A stretch of DNA of 45,610 nucleotides from an uncultured Dehalococcoidia bacterium. Lineage in GTDB: Bacteria; Chloroflexota; Dehalococcoidia; Dehalococcoidales; UBA1222. The stretch is from NCBI GenBank assembly GCA_903844845.1, contig CAIMVG010000028.1, forward strand, positions 1 through 45,610, in the 5' to 3' direction. Made by a program: the position numbers and the translations under genes. The first letter of the stretch is position 1. The number at the start of each line of letters is the position of its first letter. Below, piece by piece: positions 7,208-16,283 of the stretch. Under the pieces are notes generated by a model. The model was given only the letters and a program-made list of their open reading frames with translations. It was not told the origin of the DNA and ran no database searches.

Positions 7208-8050
7208 TCAGGATGTCAGGAAAGGCAACACCCTCCCGGATATGCCGAATAACACGTGGCCCATCTCGGGGTCGATAATCGCTTCCATGTGCGGTACCAG
7301 TGTCCTAAGGCGCGAAACTATTCTACGCGACGGGTAAAGCGCGTCGCGCTCTCCGACCATCAGGAATACCGGCATTTTTAAGCGCTGCAGTTCGGAGTCC
7401 GTGAAAAGAGGCACGCTGCCGATGCGCGGCTTGAAATATGTCATGATGGCATTCATATATTTCAGCACATCGGGATGTATGGGTTGCCGCCCGAAAACGA
7501 TGCGGTTGCTCATCTCTGCGCCGCGTTTTCCCAGCATGGTCAGAGGGATAACCCGCAGTATGAACGAAAGCCTGGCCGGCGTGATCCCGGCCGGTGTCAG
7601 CAGAACCAGCCTGGCCACACGCTCGGGATGACTTACCGCGAACTTGAGGGCAACCCAGGCCCCCTGTGATATGCCAAGCAGCGAAGCGCTCTCAAGGCCC
7701 AGGCCATCAAACACATCTTCCATCCACTCTGTATAAGCACCGCCGATCCAGGACGGGCGGGCGGGGGCGCTTCTCCCCGGCTCGCCGATGATATCTACCG
7801 CGTAAACCCGGAAATGCCGGCTGTAGGCAGCCGCTTCACCTATCCAGGAAACGGCGTTGGAAGAAGCCCCGTGCAGCAATACCAGCGGGGGCAGAGATTT
7901 CTCGCCGCTGGCGATGACAAAGGTGTTTCCGTAGCGCGTGGCAACATTCAGTTTCTGATATGGCTCCGGCCATGCCGACAGTACTGTGTCGTAAAATGCC
8001 ATGACCTCTCTTTGACCGGCCTCGGATTTATAAAGCCACGATATCTCCAT
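7208..8050 (-). CDS. Alpha/beta hydrolase
   Basis: 280 residues from ATG 8050, chosen for AGGGGTGA just upstream. The alpha/beta-hydrolase core is clear: oxyanion-hole LVLLHGASSN, nucleophile elbow LLGISQGAW (Ser), acid in VGERDALYP and catalytic His in EMGHVLF. A cap region lies between about 160 and 215. The substrate cannot be told from sequence. Candidates are ester, lactone or epoxide-type small molecules. It lies 16 bases downstream of padR and shares its promoter, so it is probably induced when the regulator senses a ligand. Confidence 0.8.
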   Translation of the reverse strand: MEISWLYKSEAGQREVMAFYDTVLSAWPEPYQKLNVATRYGNTFVIASGEKSLPPLVLLHGASSNAVSWIGEAAAYSRHFRVYAVDIIGEPGRSAPARPSWIGGAYTEWMEDVFDGLGLESASLLGISQGAWVALKFAVSHPERVARLVLLTPAGITPARLSFILRVIPLTMLGKRGAEMSNRIVFGRQPIHPDVLKYMNAIMTYFKPRIGSVPLFTDSELQRLKMPVFLMVGERDALYPSRRIVSRLRTLVPHMEAIIDPEMGHVLFGISGRVLPFLTS

Positions 8051-8066
8051 GATTTCACCCCTGTTA

Positions 8067-8609
8067 TTAATTGTTCCTAGGAAGCCCGCGCCGCAGGGCA
8101 TGTGCCCATTCCAGTTCTTTCTCGTACATGCCGATGCGGTTTTCGTCGATCATGTGCCAGATGTAAGTTTCACGACCCGTACGGCCGGGGTTGATGCCCG
8201 CGCCGCGTTTTTGCTGTTCTTTGAGCATGCGCAGCTGAAGATCGACGGCGGATTCATATTGCTCCATCAACCCGTCTAATTCGGCTGGAGTGAGGCGGTC
8301 GGCCCATGCGAGTTGCACAAGGAAACCGTTACGCAACTGCGGAGGTTCCGGTTTGGACAGCACCCAGGCCCGCAATTCCTTTATCCCGGCCTCAGTTATG
8401 GTATAAACTCGGCGCGCGGGATAGCGCACCTGTTCATGAACCTCACTTGTGACAAGTCCCTCGGCGCGCAATTTTACCAATGCGGTGTACACCTGGTTGT
8501 TGTTCCCGGACCAATAATAGGCGGCTGACCCGTTGATAAGCTTTTTCAAATCGTAGCCGGTACAATCCTGCCAGCTTAAAAACCCCAGGATGGCATACTT
8601 TATGTCCAC
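8067..8609 (-). CDS. PadR-family transcriptional repressor
   Basis: 180 residues from GTG 8609, with GGAG eight bases before it. The N-terminal winged helix (MDIKYAILGFLSW ... GYDLKKLIN ... QVYTALVKLRAEGLV, then the RRVYTITEAGIKELRAWV wing) is diagnostic of PadR. The C-terminal helical half (about 95-175) is the Vir-type dimerisation region of the long PadR subclass. It precedes and probably controls the hydrolase gene. A PadR-type ATGT-N8-ACAT site overlaps the promoter. Confidence 0.85.
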   Translation of the reverse strand: MDIKYAILGFLSWQDCTGYDLKKLINGSAAYYWSGNNNQVYTALVKLRAEGLVTSEVHEQVRYPARRVYTITEAGIKELRAWVLSKPEPPQLRNGFLVQLAWADRLTPAELDGLMEQYESAVDLQLRMLKEQQKRGAGINPGRTGRETYIWHMIDENRIGMYEKELEWAHALRRGLPRNN

Positions 8610-8625
8610 GTTCGCTCCATAGGTT

Positions 8626-8671
8626 ATGTTAATACTATGTTATTATTAACATATATATTGTTGATTGTCAA
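8626..8671 (-). promoter_or_regulatory. padR promoter with overlapping PadR operator
   Basis: On the minus strand TTGACA (8666-8671) stands 17 bases from TAATAA (8643-8648). Over the -10 lies ATGT (8637-8640)-N8-ACAT (8649-8652), the consensus reported for PadR repressors. A larger inverted repeat, ATGTTAATA (8626-8634)/TATTAACAT (8644-8652), includes it. This fits autorepression. Confidence 0.7.
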
Positions 8672-8749
8672 TACCCTGCCTGAGCGCCACTCGCTCCACT
8701 ATCCTGGACGCAGGAGCGATTGCGGCGTGGTATTATCATAAAACCCGTT

Positions 8750-9382
8750 ATGTTTAAAGAAACATTTAATAGACTGAAAGCTCAGCAATTCCGAAAACCC
8801 TCGGGTCTTCTAGGCCTCGACGCTGCGAATTTCATGAGAAATAATAATCGAGGCTACATCGCCCGCGTATGCGACATCTTAGACATACAAGATGACGACA
8901 TTTTATTAGAAATCGGTTGCGGAGCGGGCTACGCTGTCAAATCAATAGCTGGGAGTAATAGCCTTTGTCGGGTGGATGCCATTGATTTTTCAGCCCTGAT
9001 GCTGAAAAGGGCAAGGAAAAACGTTAGCCGATATATTGACTCGGGTCGGGTCCGTATCTTCGACGGAGAATTCGGCGCGTTCGGTTTATTCGATACGGTC
9101 TACTCAAAAATATTCGCTATCAATGTGATTTATTTTTGGGACGATTTATCTCCGATATTTTCCAAGATTTTCAAACTTTTGAAACCGGGCGGGCATTTTG
9201 TTATTTTCATGTCAAGCCCGGAGAGATTGAGAGCGAGGCCGTTTACCGCCGACATGGTTTTTAATAAATATTCCATAACCGAAGTAAGGGCGGCGTTGTT
9301 GAAGGTCGGATTTTTAACAGTGATGCATGAGACTGTCGAGAAGGAAGGATTCGACACTTATTACGTAGAAGCCCAAAAATAA
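8750..9382 (+). CDS. Class I SAM-dependent methyltransferase
   Basis: 210 residues from ATG 8750. TTG 8720 would add ten residues, but its AGGAG is only three bases away. Motif I is LLEIGCGAGYAV, followed by an acidic residue in the VDAIDFS strand, then FDTVYSKI and LLKPGGHFVIFM, the order of Rossmann-type methyltransferases. The C-terminal half is short and the substrate is unknown. The gene is isolated, ends before a strong shared terminator, and is slightly AT-richer than its neighbours. Confidence 0.75.
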   Translation: MFKETFNRLKAQQFRKPSGLLGLDAANFMRNNNRGYIARVCDILDIQDDDILLEIGCGAGYAVKSIAGSNSLCRVDAIDFSALMLKRARKNVSRYIDSGRVRIFDGEFGAFGLFDTVYSKIFAINVIYFWDDLSPIFSKIFKLLKPGGHFVIFMSSPERLRARPFTADMVFNKYSITEVRAALLKVGFLTVMHETVEKEGFDTYYVEAQK

Positions 9383-9490
9383 CCTGGAATAAATAACCCC
9401 TTCACAGCCCAATCACACACTCTCAAACATCCTCGAACTCCAGACCTGTTGTCGTCGGAAAACAATTAATTGATATTGTTGGTATCGTAA

Positions 9491-9533
9491 CAAAGGAAAG
9501 GGACCGGTCGAATCGACCGGTCCCTTTCCTTTG
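9491..9533. terminator. Bidirectional terminator between methyltransferase and ftsZ
   Basis: A perfect 20-bp stem (9491-9510 with 9514-9533) closes a three-base loop. It is bordered by purine and pyrimidine runs (AAAGGAAAGGG ... CCCTTTCCTTT). It sits between the convergent ends at 9382 and 9556 and can stop transcription both ways. Confidence 0.8.
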
Positions 9534-9555
9534 TGGGGAACTATGGGGGAATCAG

Positions 9556-10689
9556 CTATTGATTGTTATATGAGCGCATCTGGGGGCGCGCTACTTTGTC
9601 CTGGGGAACGGCCTGGCGATTATTGACGCTCGGCTTGTTCCAGCGGCGCAGGAACGAGGGCACGTCCAGTTCGTCCTCGGTCTTGATATTCTTGAGTTTC
9701 TTGTTGAATTCATCGTCTTCCCTGGTATCGCCTTCGGTCTTGTTTACGAAACCGGTGGCGATGAGGGTGATGCGGACTTCGCTGCCCATGGCAGAGTCGG
9801 AGGCAACGCCGAAGATGATGTTAGCGTCGGGGTCGACGGCCTGCTTGATGACCTCGGCGGCTTCATTGACTTCGAAGAGGCTGAGGTCGTTTCCGCCGAC
9901 GATATTGAACAGGACTCCTTTTGAACCTTCGATGGTAACGTCCAGCAGGGGGCTGGCCAGTGCGGCGCGGGCGGCATCCTGGGCGCGGTTCTTGCCGGCG
10001 CCGCGGCCGATCGACATCCAGGCGGGCCCGGCATCTTTCATGACGGCCTTAACATCGGCGAAGTCCAGGTTGATCATGCCGGGGACGGTGATAACTTCTG
10101 CGATCGCCTGTACGCCGTGGCGCAGAACGTCGTCGGCCATCTTGAAAGCGGCATCGACGCCGGTCTTGGGGTCGCACAGGTCGAGCAGCCTGTCGTTCGG
10201 GATGATGATGAGGGTATCTACCTTGCCGAGAAGGCGACTGATGCCTTCCTGGGCAACCTGCATGCGGTGAGTGCCTTCAAATGAGAAAGGCTTGGTGACT
10301 ACGGCGATGGTCAGTGCGCCGGATTCCTTGGCGATAGCAGCTACGACAGGAGCGGAACCGGTACCGGTGCCGCCGCCCATTCCGGCGGTGACGAAGACCA
10401 TATCGGCCCCCTGCACCAGTTCTTTGATCTCATCGCGGCTTTCTTCAGCTGCTTTCATACCGGTGTTATGGTCGCCGCCTGCTCCCAGTCCGCGGGTCAG
10501 CTTTTCGCCGAGCTGCAGCCTGACAGGGGCTTCTGTGATAGCCAGGGCCTGAGCATCGGTGTTGACGGCGATGAATTCTACGCCCTGAATTTCTTCACGC
10601 ACCATGCGGGTGATTGCATTGCTTCCGCCGCCGCCGCACCCGAAAACCTTGATCCTTGCACCGTTGGGGACAAAACTCGTCTTAGCCAT
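9556..10689 (-). CDS. ftsZ: Cell division GTPase FtsZ
   Basis: 377 residues. The tubulin-like GTPase forms the Z ring at midcell. Visible are the N-terminal [13 protein letters not shown] loop, the signature GGGTGTGS (105-112), IIIPNDRLL and the T7 region FADVKAVM. The C-terminal peptide that binds FtsA is recognisable as DVPSFLRRW, but it is followed by about 27 further residues rich in Asn, Gln and Arg instead of lying at the very end. The gene follows ftsA by 29 bases in the mraZ-rsmH-ftsA-ftsZ operon. Confidence 0.97.
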   Translation of the reverse strand: MAKTSFVPNGARIKVFGCGGGGSNAITRMVREEIQGVEFIAVNTDAQALAITEAPVRLQLGEKLTRGLGAGGDHNTGMKAAEESRDEIKELVQGADMVFVTAGMGGGTGTGSAPVVAAIAKESGALTIAVVTKPFSFEGTHRMQVAQEGISRLLGKVDTLIIIPNDRLLDLCDPKTGVDAAFKMADDVLRHGVQAIAEVITVPGMINLDFADVKAVMKDAGPAWMSIGRGAGKNRAQDAARAALASPLLDVTIEGSKGVLFNIVGGNDLSLFEVNEAAEVIKQAVDPDANIIFGVASDSAMGSEVRITLIATGFVNKTEGDTREDDEFNKKLKNIKTEDELDVPSFLRRWNKPSVNNRQAVPQDKVARPQMRSYNNQ

Positions 10690-10718
10690 TTTCTTCTCCT
10701 TATATCAAACTAAATTTT

Positions 10719-11948
10719 TTATTTGCCAGAGAAAAGGGATGCCAATCGACCTGCTAAACCACGCATCCTGCTTGTAAAACCACCGCCGTTCCATTCCTGG
10801 GAGCGGCCCGCGGGGTGTTTTGCCCCCCAGAGCAGTAGGCCGACACCGGTCGCATAGGCCGGGTCGCGCAAAGAATCGGTGATGCCGGTGATGTGCAGAG
10901 GGCAGCCGACCCTCACTGGCAATTTGAGAACGTCGCAGCCTAGTGTTTCGATACCTGAAAGGTTGGAACTGCCGCCTGTAAGCACCAGGCCGGCAGGGAT
11001 GACTGATTCGTAATCGGACCCCGGAAGCTCGAGCAATACCAGTCGCAGAATCTCTTCCACGCGGGCATGCAGGATATCACACAGGTCCTGGTAGGAGATG
11101 CCGTGGCCGTCCTCGGAGATGGGTGTTCCGCTGGCCATCTTGTTCTCGTAGACCGACATGACGCTGCCGTAGCGCTTCTTCATTTCTTCTGCCACTTCGA
11201 AAGGCAGCCCCAACCCAATCGCTACGTCGCGGGTGAGCTGGTAGCCTGCCACGGGAAGGATGGCGGTATGATAGATGCTGCCGTCCTTGAATACGCAGAT
11301 GTCCGTGGTTCCTCCGCCGATGTCGGCGATAGCCACGCCTGCCTGCCTCTCGTCGTCGGTGAGGACGGCTTCCGAAGAGGCCAGCGGCTCGAGGACCATG
11401 TCGTCGATGTCGATCCCGATGCTGCGAACGCATTTGACCAGGTTCTGTATCGAGTTCGCGGCGGCCGTGATAATATGCGTCTCGACGTCAAGACGAAAAC
11501 CGTGCATGCCGATCGGGTTTTTAACGCCCGGCTGGCCGTCTACCGCGTAATTTCGCGGGATAACGTGCAGCAGTTTCCTGTCCTGGGGCACTTTGACGCT
11601 CTGGGCGGTGGTCATGACGCGTCTGAGATCGTCCGGCCTGACCAGCCTGTCGTTGCGGGTGATAGCTACCACGCCCTTGTTGTTGGTGGAATTCACATGC
11701 CTGCCCGTCACGCCGACGTAGGCCGATTCCACCTTGGTTCCGCATGCCTGCTCAGCCTTCCGGATAGATTCCCGGATAGCCTCCCTGGCGTCATTGATAT
11801 TGACCACCAGCCCTTTATGCATGCCGTATGAGGGGGTGATGCCCACACCTACTACACGTACACCACCGCCGTTGTCCTGCTCGGCGATGATGGTGGCTAT
11901 CTTAGTAGTGCCGACATCGATCGCTGTAATGGTTGACTTCCTGCTCAT
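10719..11948 (-). CDS. ftsA: Cell division protein FtsA
   Basis: 409 residues, an actin-fold ATPase that tethers FtsZ to the membrane. The phosphate loops are IDVGTTK (10-16) and IADIGGGTTDI. The inserted SHS2/1C domain follows the first loop (GMHKGLVVNI ... VGVTGRHV). VLTGGSSNLSGI marks the second half. The last 15 residues (MRGLAGRLASLFSGK) form the amphipathic membrane helix. ftsA lies directly after rsmH, with a gap of about 100 bases where other bacteria carry ftsL, ftsI, mur genes and ftsQ. Confidence 0.95.
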   Translation of the reverse strand: MSRKSTITAIDVGTTKIATIIAEQDNGGGVRVVGVGITPSYGMHKGLVVNINDAREAIRESIRKAEQACGTKVESAYVGVTGRHVNSTNNKGVVAITRNDRLVRPDDLRRVMTTAQSVKVPQDRKLLHVIPRNYAVDGQPGVKNPIGMHGFRLDVETHIITAAANSIQNLVKCVRSIGIDIDDMVLEPLASSEAVLTDDERQAGVAIADIGGGTTDICVFKDGSIYHTAILPVAGYQLTRDVAIGLGLPFEVAEEMKKRYGSVMSVYENKMASGTPISEDGHGISYQDLCDILHARVEEILRLVLLELPGSDYESVIPAGLVLTGGSSNLSGIETLGCDVLKLPVRVGCPLHITGITDSLRDPAYATGVGLLLWGAKHPAGRSQEWNGGGFTSRMRGLAGRLASLFSGK

Positions 11949-12050
11949 CCTGCTCCTCCTTTTACAGACTGCCTGCTATGTTAATAACTCCTGCGAGTCA
12001 GTTCTGACAATCACATCTTTCCCCCTCACCTTACGGGCAAGGCCCGTAGC

Positions 12051-13100
12051 CTAGTTAAAATTTTGTGCCGCGCCGTAGATCATGCTCAGCTTTTCGGGGC
12101 GCTTCCATCCGCTGGTCTTTCCGGCGGTAAGAGCGACAAGCCGTTCAGAGTCCTCCCGGAACTCCTCGTTGTTGATGACCCTCTCGGCGACCCGCATCTT
12201 GGCGCTGCGCGAACGCGGGTTGGCCTTTTCCTCGGCCAGGCTGGGGACGATGACCCCTTTATGTGCGAGTTTCAATCGGGGTTGATGGTGACAAACACAT
12301 TGAGGCAGGCCGGGGGGGCAGGTGCAGCCTGTCGCCTCACGGCGCATAAAATTCTTGACGATGCGGTCTTCCAGCGAGTGATAGCTAATTACAACCAGGC
12401 GGCCTTCGTTGCCCAGCAGTTTGACCGCCTGCCCGAGGGCAGACTCAAGATGTTCGAGCTCCTGGTTGACCGCGATGCGCAGGGCCTGAAAAGTCTTGGT
12501 GGCCGGGTGGATCCGGCCGCGTCCGGGAACCGCCTTCCCGATGAGATCAGCAAGTTCGTCGGTGCTGCGGATGGGGCGCGCCCGCACTATAAGATGCGCG
12601 ATCTGGCGGCTATGGGTTTCTTCCCCGAATTCGAAAATGATCCGGGCGAGTTCCGCCTCTGAATACTTGTTAACGATATCCGCGGCCGAAATGGTCTGGC
12701 CGGGAGCAAAACGCATATCGAGCGGCGCTCCGTGTTTGAAACTGAAACCGCGGCCCGTCTCCCCGAGCTGGAGAGAGGAAAGGCCCAGGTCGAACAAGAT
12801 GCCGTTAACCGGCTCGAATTCATTTTTCAGACAGATCGCCTCCAGGTTGGCGAAATTGTCATTGACTATCAGGGCTGACCTGCCGAAGCGTGCGAGGCGT
12901 TCACGAGCGATCCCTGCGGCTTCAGGATCAGCATCGATGCCCAGCAACTGCCCTCCGGGGGCGCTGTGCTCCAGGATCGCTTCGGAATGACCGCCGCCGC
13001 CGGCGGTGCAGTCGATATAACGCCCGCCCGGCTGGATAGACAAGGCCTCTACGGTTTCCTTCAGAAGGACCGGTATGTGTACTGCGGTCGGCATCCCCAC
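12051..13100 (-). CDS. rsmH: 16S rRNA (cytosine1402-N4)-methyltransferase RsmH
   Basis: 349 residues. It methylates N4 of C1402 in the 16S rRNA decoding centre using SAM. Diagnostic segments are [13 protein letters not shown] at the N-terminus, [10 protein letters not shown] (motif I), [13 protein letters not shown] and [17 protein letters not shown]. The Cys-containing insert ([12 protein letters not shown]) is also typical. A conserved [13 protein letters not shown] follows near residue 295, then a roughly 40-residue tail. The start follows mraZ by four bases, as is usual. Confidence 0.95.
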   Translation of the reverse strand: MGMPTAVHIPVLLKETVEALSIQPGGRYIDCTAGGGGHSEAILEHSAPGGQLLGIDADPEAAGIARERLARFGRSALIVNDNFANLEAICLKNEFEPVNGILFDLGLSSLQLGETGRGFSFKHGAPLDMRFAPGQTISAADIVNKYSEAELARIIFEFGEETHSRQIAHLIVRARPIRSTDELADLIGKAVPGRGRIHPATKTFQALRIAVNQELEHLESALGQAVKLLGNEGRLVVISYHSLEDRIVKNFMRREATGCTCPPGLPQCVCHHQPRLKLAHKGVIVPSLAEEKANPRSRSAKMRVAERVINNEEFREDSERLVALTAGKTSGWKRPEKLSMIYGAAQNFN

Positions 13101-13104
13101 TCCC

Positions 13105-13530
13105 CTAATGCGTTTCCAGGCTTTCGATTATCTGCCAGGCATCAGCCATGTCTGCGTTCTTTTCGGTTTCCCAGGCGGCCTTATCCCAAAGTTCAAGGGT
13201 GTTGTTGGTTCCGGCGATGATTATGTCTTCACCCAGCCCTGCATATTCGCGCAGTTTCGGCGGCAGGCTCAATCGTCCCTGGCCATCGATGCCGGTGTGA
13301 AAAGCGGTTGCGAAAAGAGCGCGGTTGATCTTGCGCAGTTTGGAAGGGGACAGACCGCCGGACGCGAGGCCGTCGGCCATTTTCTTCCACTCGGCGATGG
13401 TGTAAACTGACAGGCATTTTTCCGGACTGGGCGCCACGACGACGCCCTCCTTGAAATACGGACGGAAACGGGGCGGAAACGGTACGCGCCCTTTATCGTC
13501 TAACCTGTACTCAAATTCGCCGAGGAACAT
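13105..13530 (-). CDS. mraZ: Transcriptional regulator MraZ
   Basis: 141 residues from ATG 13530, chosen because GGGGAG stands nine bases upstream and MraZ proteins begin [15 protein letters not shown]-like. Two SpoVT/AbrB-like halves are visible: the first with [14 protein letters not shown], the second with [20 protein letters not shown]. MraZ binds TGGGN repeats before its own operon and controls division genes. Such repeats lie immediately upstream here. Confidence 0.95.
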   Translation of the reverse strand: MFLGEFEYRLDDKGRVPFPPRFRPYFKEGVVVAPSPEKCLSVYTIAEWKKMADGLASGGLSPSKLRKINRALFATAFHTGIDGQGRLSLPPKLREYAGLGEDIIIAGTNNTLELWDKAAWETEKNADMADAWQIIESLETH

Positions 13531-13543
13531 ATTATAGTTATCT

Positions 13544-13598
13544 CCCCACTTCTTCCCACTTTCTACCATTCTACACTATGCGCACCCATCATTGTCAA
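13544..13598 (-). promoter_or_regulatory. mraZ promoter with MraZ boxes
   Basis: On the minus strand TTGACA (13593-13598) is 17 bases from TGTAGA (13570-13575). Just downstream come TGGTA (13564-13568), TGGGA (13554-13558) and TGGGG (13544-13548), each separated by five bases. This ten-base phasing is the known MraZ operator. The first box is degenerate. Binding there would block the transcription start region. Confidence 0.75.
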
Positions 13599-13837
13599 TA
13601 GTTTTCAGGGTAAAATTTATATATAAGACAACATAAAAGACGATAGTACTGTTGTTCTCCACGGATATGCGGGGGAATGCTGTATTATGTAACCTTGAGA
13701 GAAATCCCCCTTTCTCGGATTTTTCTCCTTTTTATAGTGTCGGAATGATATCGGCGGATGTCGCCTGAACATCCCATTCCAGAGTTTTCGCCGGATCCGG
13801 CAAATACGGTGATCGGATATGGTAGAATGGCCTTATC

Positions 13838-14602
13838 ATGCGTTTCGACATACTTACCCTTTTCCCCCAATTCTTTGAAACCCCTCTCTCCAGCGCCATC
13901 TTCCAAAGGGCCAGGGACAAGGGATTGGCATCCTTCAACACCTACAACATCAGGGACTACACACACGACAAACACAACGTCGTCGATGACTACCCGTTCG
14001 GCGGGGGGGCAGGTATGCTTCTCAAGCCCGAACCTATATTCGAGGCCATCGAAGATGTGCTTAAAGACAGGCATCTCTGTGAAGAACCGGTGCCCGTCAT
14101 ACTGACGACACCCCAGGGAAGGCCATTTTCCCAGCCCCTGGCATACCAGCTGGCTGAACACAAACGCCTGGTTATACTCTGCGGGCACTACGAGGGCGTT
14201 GACGACCGGGTACGGGAGCATATCGTCACCCACGAGATAAGCATCGGGGATTATGTTCTATCCGGCGGGGAATTGGCGGCTCTGGTTATCGCCGATGCTG
14301 TCACGCGGCTGCTCCCGGGCGTACTCGGTTCAGACGAATCAGCGGCCGGGGATTCCCATTCAGAGGGGTTGCTGGAATATCCCCAGTTTACACGCCCTGC
14401 TGAATTCCGCGGCTGGGCCGTTCCCGAGATACTTCTCTCCGGAAACCATGCAAAAATCACCGCCTGGCGGCGGGAACAATCATTACTGAAGACCGCTGAA
14501 AGGCGGCCCGACCTGCTTTCGAAGGCTTCCCTGACTGCCAAGGAGAGGAAAACGCTTGCTGCCAGGCTCGAAGAGCCGGAACATAATTACCCGGACGAAT
14601 AA
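13838..14602 (+). CDS. trmD: tRNA (guanine37-N1)-methyltransferase TrmD
   Basis: 254 residues. It methylates G37 of tRNAs and prevents +1 frameshifting. It has the SPOUT trefoil-knot pattern: [67 protein letters not shown] and YPQFTRP near residue 185. No strong Shine-Dalgarno is seen before ATG 13838. It is divergent from mraZ and opens a plus-strand run. In many bacteria rplS follows directly, but here rplS is 3.9 kb away. Confidence 0.96.
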   Translation: MRFDILTLFPQFFETPLSSAIFQRARDKGLASFNTYNIRDYTHDKHNVVDDYPFGGGAGMLLKPEPIFEAIEDVLKDRHLCEEPVPVILTTPQGRPFSQPLAYQLAEHKRLVILCGHYEGVDDRVREHIVTHEISIGDYVLSGGELAALVIADAVTRLLPGVLGSDESAAGDSHSEGLLEYPQFTRPAEFRGWAVPEILLSGNHAKITAWRREQSLLKTAERRPDLLSKASLTAKERKTLAARLEEPEHNYPDE

Positions 14603-14611
14603 ACTACTTCA

Positions 14612-15283
14612 ATGCAGATTCTCCGTGAAACGCCTTTCGCCCTGATTATTTCTGGATTGGTCTTCGCAGGGCTTTATATTTCAAACATCGTTTACGACCG
14701 CCAGGTCCCCCAGTATATCTCCCGGAAGATCGGCCACGCCGCCGGCGGCCTTGCCTACCTGCTGGCTGTGTACCTGTTCAGCTCCGGCTGGTGGCCTATG
14801 TTCCTCTCTGCAGGATTCGTACTTTTACTCTGGGCTGCAAGGTTGTTCAAACCGGGCACCTTCAGAGGTGTCGGGGGCTCCGGACGAACCACAAACTCGA
14901 TGGCCGAGGTGTGGTTCCCGCTTTCCGCCATACCGCTGATAGCCATCGGCTGGATGTGGTTGGGAAAGCCGGTCGAGACGGTCGTTTGCATATTATTTAT
15001 GGCCTGGGGGGATGGCGTCACCGGGCTGGTACGCAGCCGGCTATACCATAAACCCGCAAAAGGGCTGTGGGGCTCCATGGCGATGTTCATAATCTGTTTG
15101 ATCATCTCTTTCATCTTTATCCACCCTTTCTGGATCGGTCTGTCAGTTTCAATCGTGGCGACGGTTACCGAATACGCCTGCGGCGACGTCGGCCTGATCA
15201 CTAGGCTGGATGACAACCTGGCGATACCTGTCGCGTCATTTGTAACTTTGTTTGCACTTCTAGCTGCCACCGGACGATATTAG
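14612..15283 (+). CDS. Dolichol/phytol kinase-like integral membrane protein
   Basis: 223 residues with about six or seven hydrophobic helices. RKIGHAAGG near residue 38, TTNSMAEVWFP near 96 and AWGDGVTGLVRSRLY near 130, followed by KGLWGSMAMF, match the SEC59/VTE5 lipid-kinase and phosphatidate-cytidylyltransferase-like fold that uses CTP to phosphorylate polyprenols. It begins ten bases after trmD. The next gene is a UbiA prenyltransferase whose AGGAGG overlaps this stop, so the two probably act on the same isoprenoid or polyprenol lipid. The exact substrate is not deducible. Confidence 0.7.
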   Translation: MQILRETPFALIISGLVFAGLYISNIVYDRQVPQYISRKIGHAAGGLAYLLAVYLFSSGWWPMFLSAGFVLLLWAARLFKPGTFRGVGGSGRTTNSMAEVWFPLSAIPLIAIGWMWLGKPVETVVCILFMAWGDGVTGLVRSRLYHKPAKGLWGSMAMFIICLIISFIFIHPFWIGLSVSIVATVTEYACGDVGLITRLDDNLAIPVASFVTLFALLAATGRY

Positions 15284-15291
15284 GAGGATAG

Positions 15292-16215
15292 ATGAAACGC
15301 AAACTCAAAGCACACCTCTGGACCCTGCCACGGTGGTTCGCGGCGCCCTTTTTCGGAAGTACGCTTCTTCTCGGCGCGTCCCTCGCCGGAGGAATTTCAG
15401 CTAACTCGTGGCTGGCACTGGTCGCCGGGCTTTTGATAATGGCCGGCGGGCACAGCTTCAACAGCTACCTGGACTACGCGTGGACGGGCATCGACAAAGG
15501 GGAAGTGGAGGACCGAAGCGCAGAGAAGGCATACACCGGTGGTCAAAACCTCCTTGCCAACGGGGCAGTGAGTTTAAAAGAAGTCCTTGCAAATGCACTC
15601 TTCTGGTATCTGCTAGCGCTGGGGCCGGTCATATATTTAAGCCTCAACGTCAGTTTCAGCGTGTTGATTGTAGCGGCCCTGGCAATGGCGGTCACGTTCT
15701 GGTATTCCTGGGGGAAGTTCAACTGGACGCATGAATTGTCTCTCGGCGTGGGAGTGGGGCCTATTTCAGCACTCCTGGGCATGTTCGGGACAGTCGCGCA
15801 CCCGAATATAGCCGCAGGATTGCTCGCTGGAGTGCCGGTTGCGATCCTCCTGTGTTTCGCTGGACTCGCACTGGACGAATGGCCCGATGCCGAAGCGAAC
15901 CTTAAAAAAGGCGTTAAAAGCATCGCCTACTATATTTGGAATGCCAGCATCTCGCTCGAATCATTCATGGGCATCTGGTTCGTTTTCATGTACCTGTTCC
16001 AGTTCTTTCTGATTTATATGGGGATACTCGCCACCCAGACTATGTGGACATTCATCATGGTGCCGGTTTTCATGGCGCTGTTCGTACTGCTACGCTCAAA
16101 AAACCTCAAAGACAAAGAAGAAAACAAACCTTTCAGGAAAACAGCCGGTGTTTTCGTCATGCTGGCGGCCCTCTATCCGGTCATCCTTTTGGTTGGACAA
16201 CTAATCGGTCCCTGA
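15292..16215 (+). CDS. UbiA-family prenyltransferase
   Basis: 307 residues with about eight to nine membrane helices. The two Asp-rich motifs of UbiA enzymes are present: N-SYLDYAWTGID (about 60-70), and DEWPDAEANLKKG (about 197-209) binding the Mg-diphosphate of the prenyl donor. UbiA proteins attach isoprenoid chains to quinone precursors, chlorin rings or glycerol phosphate. The acceptor is open here. AGGAGG sits eight bases before ATG 15292. It is coupled with the upstream lipid-kinase-like gene. Confidence 0.8.
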   Translation: MKRKLKAHLWTLPRWFAAPFFGSTLLLGASLAGGISANSWLALVAGLLIMAGGHSFNSYLDYAWTGIDKGEVEDRSAEKAYTGGQNLLANGAVSLKEVLANALFWYLLALGPVIYLSLNVSFSVLIVAALAMAVTFWYSWGKFNWTHELSLGVGVGPISALLGMFGTVAHPNIAAGLLAGVPVAILLCFAGLALDEWPDAEANLKKGVKSIAYYIWNASISLESFMGIWFVFMYLFQFFLIYMGILATQTMWTFIMVPVFMALFVLLRSKNLKDKEENKPFRKTAGVFVMLAALYPVILLVGQLIGP

Positions 16216-16283
16216 TCTTGCATTTTACAAGCATTTTACCGTGGCGTAATATCGGGATAATAACAAGGTAATAGAATAAAACA

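Noticed and set aside
9563-12990. Plus-strand frames opposite ftsZ, ftsA and rsmH
   Set aside because: They are shadows of conserved genes with biased Ser/Ala/Arg composition.
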